Origin: Agrobacterium tumefaciens
GTDB lineage: Bacteria > Pseudomonadota > Alphaproteobacteria > Rhizobiales > Rhizobiaceae
Direction: 5' to 3'
DNA length: 64,000 nucleotides
Assembly: GCF_005221325.1 (NCBI RefSeq)
Contig: NZ_CP039888.1
Location: forward strand, 1-64,000
The position numbers and the translations under genes were made by a program. A model generated the notes under the pieces. That model worked only from the letters and a program-made list of their open reading frames with translations. It ran no database searches and was not told the origin of the DNA. Below, piece by piece: positions 60,253 to 64,000 of the stretch (position 1 is its first letter; every line of letters begins with the position of its first letter).

Positions 60253-60632
60253 TCTTTCCTGGAGCGGGTCTCCTGGGACCGTTTCGGTTTCGCCGTTCCT
60301 TCAATGCGCTCGGCAAGGAGAGACTGAAGTTTCGGGAAGGCCGTATCGAGTACGTCCCTGCGGGCGACAATCACATAGTCATGACCGGGCTTCATTGCGA
60401 CCCCGGCAGAAAGCCTGACGGCTTCCTTGAGACGGCGGCGCATGCGATTTCGCTCGACCGCGTTGCCTTGTCTTTTTGTTACGGTAAAACCGACGCGAGG
60501 CTCGGTTTCCGGGGCTTTTCGGTCAAGCACTTCCACAAGAAAGGTGCTCCCCCGCCGTTTTTCCCCCGCCTGAACGGCAAGAAACTCCGACCGGTTTTTA
60601 AGCCGGCCGGGTCGTTTTTCAGTCTCGCTCAT
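60249..60632 (-). CDS. rnpA: Ribonuclease P protein component
   Basis: RnpA is the protein subunit that helps RNase P RNA cut tRNA 5' leaders. The 127-residue basic protein has the RNR-type signature [23 protein letters not shown] and the HDYVIVARR strand. The ATG at 60632 places the fold correctly, 36 bp after rpmH; an in-frame extension upstream is rejected. The stop overlaps the yidC start. Confidence 0.95.
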   Translation of the reverse strand: MSETEKRPGRLKNRSEFLAVQAGEKRRGSTFLVEVLDRKAPETEPRVGFTVTKRQGNAVERNRMRRRLKEAVRLSAGVAMKPGHDYVIVARRDVLDTAFPKLQSLLAERIEGTAKPKRSQETRSRKE

Positions 60633-60668
60633 GTGTCCACGACTTTCATCGGGCCACAGGCTCGGCAA

Positions 60669-60806
60669 TTAAGCCGACAGACGTGCGCGGCCGCGCGCAC
60701 GGCGGGCTGCGAGAACCTTGCGGCCGCCGGCAGTAGCCATGCGGGCACGGAAACCATGACGACGCTTGCGAACAAGCTTGGACGGTTGGTAGGTACGCTT
60801 CGACAT
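60669..60806 (-). CDS. rpmH: 50S ribosomal protein L34
   Basis: This short gene encodes a 45-residue, very basic protein that reads [19 protein letters not shown], then [17 protein letters not shown], and ends RGRARLSA, an unmistakable L34. It is the first gene of rpmH-rnpA-yidC-engB, the order next to the origin in many bacteria, though here no dnaA is adjacent (dnaA is 60 kb away). The promoter lies about 110 bp upstream. Confidence 0.97.
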   Translation of the reverse strand: MSKRTYQPSKLVRKRRHGFRARMATAGGRKVLAARRARGRARLSA

Positions 60807-60923
60807 TTATTTAATACCGCGGTGTGCGGCCCTTCTTGAATTTGCAATTATTTGCAAGAGCGTTTCGTTTTTTGCACGGCTAACCCCGCCTGGGCGAGCT
60901 TTCTATGGCCGAGCGTGCGCGGC

Positions 60924-60952
60924 TTATAAGGGCATAGGCCGAGCAAAGTCAA
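60924..60952 (-). promoter_or_regulatory. Near-consensus sigma-70 promoter of rpmH-rnpA-yidC-engB
   Basis: On the minus strand, TTGACT (60952-60947) and TTATAA (60929-60924) are separated by exactly 17 bp. A start near 60917 would give a leader of about 110 nt before rpmH. The rest of the 350-bp gap (60807-61157) holds the two divergent leaders and no convincing gene. Confidence 0.75.
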
Positions 60953-61157
60953 TTGCCGAAGGGGTTTTAGCACTTCACCTTTTACGGAAAACACACCGCC
61001 CTGTCCTTCGCCAATCGCCGGCAGAGGTCGATTCTCGTGCGCAATCGATAAAATCCGAAATTCTTTCTTAACGCAGCATTGATAAATCTTGTGACGCGAA
61101 AAGTTATGCCAGCTTCCCATTTTCATCTTGGCGCTGGTCATTGTTGGGGGAACGAAA

Positions 61158-63206
61158 TTGAGAATTCGCGGTCGTATCAATCTTCTTGTCGGGCTGATGA
61201 GCCTTGTGGCCTGTACCATCGGTGGGCTGTCCATCTATGCGATCAACGAATTCTGGGTTCGCTCGCATCATTTCGAAGAGGCGGCGGAGAGGGCCTACAA
61301 GGGCGAAGCGCTCAATCGTCTGGTGACGGCGGTCGTCATGGAGGCGCGCGGGGTCTACGCGGCGGCCGATATTGCCGCGGCCACCCCCTTTGCCGACGGC
61401 ATGGTCAAAAACCTCGATGCCATGGAAAAGCTGATTGCCAGCTGGGCTCCGCTCGTGCCGGCAGACCAGCAAGCGAATTTCGACAAGCTCGTTGGCCGCT
61501 CGAAGGAGTTCCGGATCTTCCGTCTGGAAACCGTCCGGCTGGCGAAGGAAAGTGGACCGCAGGCAGCGAGCCAGCAGGGCAATAACGAGGCGAACCGCGC
61601 CAACCGCAAGGCATATCAGGCTGAAATCGACGGTGTCGTGAAGAACGACATTGCCGAACTGGAGGTCGTGAAGGCGGGCGTGGATTCCTTCAGCGCCACC
61701 ATATTTTGGGTGATCGTCGCCGTGACTGTGGCAGGTGTCGGCGCGGGTGCCGTCTTTGGTCTCTACATCGGCACACGACAGCTCAGTGCACCCATCCGCA
61801 GGGTTTCGCAGGTGATGAATGCCGTGGCCGATGGAAATCTGGACGCGGAAGTTCCCTATCTCGGCCGCACCGACGAAATCGGTGAAATGGCGGCTGCCGT
61901 CGAGGTTTTCAAGCGCAACGGCAGCGAGGTGCGCCGCATGAATGCGCAGGAAGCCGCCATGCGCGCCAGGAGCGACGACCTGCAGGCCGGCATGGCCATC
62001 GTCGTCGATGCCGCGGCCGCAGGCGATTTCAGCCGCCGCATCAACAAGGACTATGGCGACGACAACCTCAACCGTTTTGCCGCGACGATCAATGCTCTCC
62101 TCACGGGGGTGCATAATGGCGTGTCCGAGACCAGCCGCGTCATCGAAGGTCTGGCGCGTGGCGATCTGACGGAGAGGATGGAGGGCGACTTCCGCGGCGT
62201 CTTCGCCGAACTCAAGGAGAACGTCAACCAGACGCTGACCAAGCTGCGCGAGACGATGCGTGAAGTGCGCGGCAGCACGGAAGGCATCAGCGGCAACGCC
62301 AACGAGTTGCGCTCGGCCGCCGACGACCTGTCGAAGCGGACGGAACAGCAGGCAGCCGCACTGGAGGAAACCTCCGCCGCGCTGGACGAAATCACCGCCG
62401 TCGTGCGCAATTCCACCGATCGTGCGCAGGAAGCCAGCGCCATGGTCGCCGAAACCAAGCAGAAGACGGAAGAATCCGCCAATGTCGTGCGCGACGCCGT
62501 CTCCGCAATGGATCGCATCGAGAACGCCTCGCGCGAAATCAGCCAGATCATCAACGTCATTGACGAAATTGCCTTCCAGACCAACCTTCTGGCACTGAAT
62601 GCCGGTGTGGAAGCGGCGCGTGCAGGCGAGGCCGGCAAGGGCTTTGCCGTCGTCGCTCAGGAAGTGCGCGAACTGGCTCAGCGTTCCGCAACCGCCGCGA
62701 AGGACATCAAAGCACTGATTACCAAATCCGGCGAGGAGGTCGGCCGAGGTGTGTCGCTGGTGCAGAGAACGGGCAGTGCGTTGAGCGAGATCGAGACGCG
62801 CGTTCTTGCCATCAACGAACATATCCATTCGATCGCCACGGCCGCCAGAGAGCAGTCCACCGGCCTGCATGAAGTGAATACCGCCATCAACCAGATGGAC
62901 CAGGTGACGCAGCGCAACGCCGCCATGGTGGAGGAGACCTCGGCCGCGACCTATAAGCTGAGCAGCGAGGCGGACCATCTCGTCACACTGGTGACGCGCT
63001 TTAATGTCGGCACCGAGACGGCGCAGCGTAGCCACCGTATCGAGCAGCCTTTGCGGCCGATGACAGCATCGGCCGGACCGGTTGCGGTCTCCGGCAGGAC
63101 GACGGCCGTCGCTTCCCCGGCCCGCAAGTTGATGAGCAGCGTCAGCCGCGCGCTGAACGCCCAGCCCGCCGCAGCCCCGGCGCAGGGCGACTGGCAGGAG
63201 TTCTAG
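61158..63206 (+). CDS. Methyl-accepting chemotaxis protein, helical-bundle sensor
   Basis: The 682-residue receptor has membrane helices at about 6-28 and 180-205 around a mostly helical periplasmic domain (about 30-180), a HAMP domain, a second HAMP-like stretch, and a signalling hairpin with [20 protein letters not shown] almost identical to that of the chemoreceptor at 49352. It ends in GDWQEF, the pentapeptide-like CheR tether. A TTG at 61158, 6 bp after GGGGGA, is the best start; a TTG at 61128 has no site. The ligand is unknown and no che genes are near. Confidence 0.91.
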   Translation: MRIRGRINLLVGLMSLVACTIGGLSIYAINEFWVRSHHFEEAAERAYKGEALNRLVTAVVMEARGVYAAADIAAATPFADGMVKNLDAMEKLIASWAPLVPADQQANFDKLVGRSKEFRIFRLETVRLAKESGPQAASQQGNNEANRANRKAYQAEIDGVVKNDIAELEVVKAGVDSFSATIFWVIVAVTVAGVGAGAVFGLYIGTRQLSAPIRRVSQVMNAVADGNLDAEVPYLGRTDEIGEMAAAVEVFKRNGSEVRRMNAQEAAMRARSDDLQAGMAIVVDAAAAGDFSRRINKDYGDDNLNRFAATINALLTGVHNGVSETSRVIEGLARGDLTERMEGDFRGVFAELKENVNQTLTKLRETMREVRGSTEGISGNANELRSAADDLSKRTEQQAAALEETSAALDEITAVVRNSTDRAQEASAMVAETKQKTEESANVVRDAVSAMDRIENASREISQIINVIDEIAFQTNLLALNAGVEAARAGEAGKGFAVVAQEVRELAQRSATAAKDIKALITKSGEEVGRGVSLVQRTGSALSEIETRVLAINEHIHSIATAAREQSTGLHEVNTAINQMDQVTQRNAAMVEETSAATYKLSSEADHLVTLVTRFNVGTETAQRSHRIEQPLRPMTASAGPVAVSGRTTAVASPARKLMSSVSRALNAQPAAAPAQGDWQEF

Positions 63207-63245
63207 GCGACCTGTTGTTTCACCTCAGGCCCGCTTACTCTCAGG

Positions 63246-63275
63246 CGCCGCCCCTTTCGGGCGGCGTTCGTTTTT
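63246..63275 (+). terminator. Terminator after the second chemoreceptor gene
   Basis: CGCCGCCC (63246-63253) pairs with GGGCGGCG (63259-63266) around CTTTC, followed by TTCGTTTTT. It ends the chemoreceptor transcript. Confidence 0.85.
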
Positions 63276-63305
63276 CCGGCACTGAAAACGCCGGCACTGA
63301 AAACG
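63276..63305. repeat. Perfect tandem 15-bp duplication
   Basis: CCGGCACTGAAAACG occurs twice in direct tandem (63276-63290 and 63291-63305), just after the terminator and 41 bp before the next ATG. Confidence 0.9.
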
Positions 63306-63345
63306 TTTGTTTTGCAGTGCATTGGAAAAATATCCATTAGGTCCT

Positions 63346-64000
63346 ATGATCATTGCTGCATATAAACCGAGCCGTTCCACGCAAGCAGCGGCGCGCATAC
63401 AGGATCATGGCCCGGTGTTTTCTAAAGGCGTAGACAGCTTGGACCGCACTCAAGACGATCCGGTGCATTGCATGCCGGGATTGACCGCCGGTCTTTCTGG
63501 ACGCCTGCTGCTGCTCACCGTGATTTTCGTGATGATCGCCGAAGTGCTGATTTTCGTGCCTTCCGTTGCCAATATGCGTCTTTCCTGGCTGCGTGACCGC
63601 CTGAACACGGCCGCCGCCGCTGGTGCCGTCATCGATGGCCTGCAAGCGGAACTGCCGCGAAGCGTGCAGAACGACACGCTGATGGCAACCGGAGCGAAGC
63701 TTATCGCCCTGCGCAAGGACGGCACGTCGCGCTTGCTCGCCGTGGCGGAGACACCGCCCGGCGTCGACGAGCAGTATGATCTTTCGGACGTCTCGCAGGT
63801 GGCGGCGGTGCGGGACGCCTTTTCCACCTTGCTGTTCGGCGGCAATCGCGTCATCCGCGTCTTCGATGTGGTGGGAGACAGCGACACGATCATCGAACTG
63901 GTGCTGGGTGAAAACAAGCTGCGGGCGGCGATGCTTGCCTATGCCCGCAACGTTTTCCTGATTTCCATCGTCCTGTCGCTGGTCACCGCGGGCCTGATCT
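63346..64000 (+). CDS. Membrane sensor (probable histidine kinase), 5' part only
   Basis: An open frame runs from the ATG at 63346 to the window edge without a stop (218 codons). It has a 45-residue polar N-terminus, a membrane helix (LLLLTVIFVMIAEVLIFVP, about 54-72), a periplasmic region of about 110 residues with SVANMRLSWLRDRLNTAA, and the start of a second helix (VFLISIVLSLVTAGLI). The layout is that of rhizobial two-helix sensor histidine kinases, but HAMP and kinase domains lie outside the window, so the kinase assignment is inference. Later ATGs, for example at 63472, are possible starts. Confidence 0.7.
   Translation, partial: MIIAAYKPSRSTQAAARIQDHGPVFSKGVDSLDRTQDDPVHCMPGLTAGLSGRLLLLTVIFVMIAEVLIFVPSVANMRLSWLRDRLNTAAAAGAVIDGLQAELPRSVQNDTLMATGAKLIALRKDGTSRLLAVAETPPGVDEQYDLSDVSQVAAVRDAFSTLLFGGNRVIRVFDVVGDSDTIIELVLGENKLRAAMLAYARNVFLISIVLSLVTAGLI

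Noticed and set aside
60965..60985. TTAGCACTT resembling one arm of a CIRCE element
   Set aside because: Only a half-site is present. No GAGTGCTAA arm lies at the right distance, and it is not before a chaperone gene.
60848..61234. 128-codon minus-strand open frame in the rpmH/chemoreceptor gap
   Set aside because: It covers the rpmH promoter and the chemoreceptor start, has no good ribosome site and no recognisable family.
61104..63035. 643-codon open frame antisense to the second chemoreceptor
   Set aside because: The plus-strand receptor has clear conserved domains; the antisense product is low-complexity without motifs.

Overview
The window is ordinary, gene-dense, GC-rich chromosomal DNA of an alphaproteobacterium, most likely a Rhizobiaceae member close to Agrobacterium/Rhizobium. 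The reasons are the DnaA sequence type, an ornithine-lipid pathway split into olsB and olsA with a Fur/Mur regulator just before olsA, an lnt-praR (actA-phrR) pair, an Hsp20-DUF1150 pair behind a ROSE-type RNA thermometer, and small intergenic palindromes of the rhizobial kind. I see no rRNA, tRNA, prophage, insertion sequence, CRISPR array or antiphage island. About 90 percent of the bases code for protein, mostly housekeeping genes.

Layout. 1-6150: dnaA, the minus-strand set rph-rdgB-hemW, then hrcA-grpE. 6180-11289 (minus): lptC-lptA-lptB-rpoN-hpf-ptsN, which links lipopolysaccharide export, sigma-54, ribosome hibernation and the nitrogen PTS. 11524-15790 (plus): sppA, ihfB, a LapA-domain protein, two RNA methyltransferase genes and lspA. 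15846-27997 (plus): a hybrid sensor kinase, olsB, mutS, glnD, murJ, a VOC protein and trpS. 28113-40907 (plus): usp, nfuA, tsaB, rimI, a Fur-family gene, olsA, miaB, phoH, ybeY, a CBS/CorC protein, lnt, praR, metK and trmB, a long co-directional run for translation, tRNA modification and envelope lipids.

40920-49183: rbsK and rmuC (minus), the def-fmt-truA operon (plus), dapD-dapE plus a small membrane protein (minus), and a LOG-family gene. 49352-57787: a dCache chemoreceptor, a nucleoside hydrolase, the heat-shock pair, an EF-hand periplasmic protein, a HAD phosphatase, a DMT transporter, argB and a truncated anti-sigma-like gene. 57800-60806 (minus): rpmH-rnpA-yidC-engB behind a near-consensus sigma-70 promoter. 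61158-64000: a second chemoreceptor and the 5' part of a membrane sensor gene cut by the window edge.

No dramatic new system is visible. The observations most worth following are the ROSE thermometer with a sigma-32-like promoter upstream of hsp20, a three-member palindromic repeat family, long perfect hairpins around metK, and a minimal orphan anti-sigma-like membrane protein. Short genes absent from a simple long-ORF view were added by reading the sequence: rpmH and the open-ended gene at 63346. Several start codons were moved downstream or set to TTG because of ribosome-binding-site spacing.
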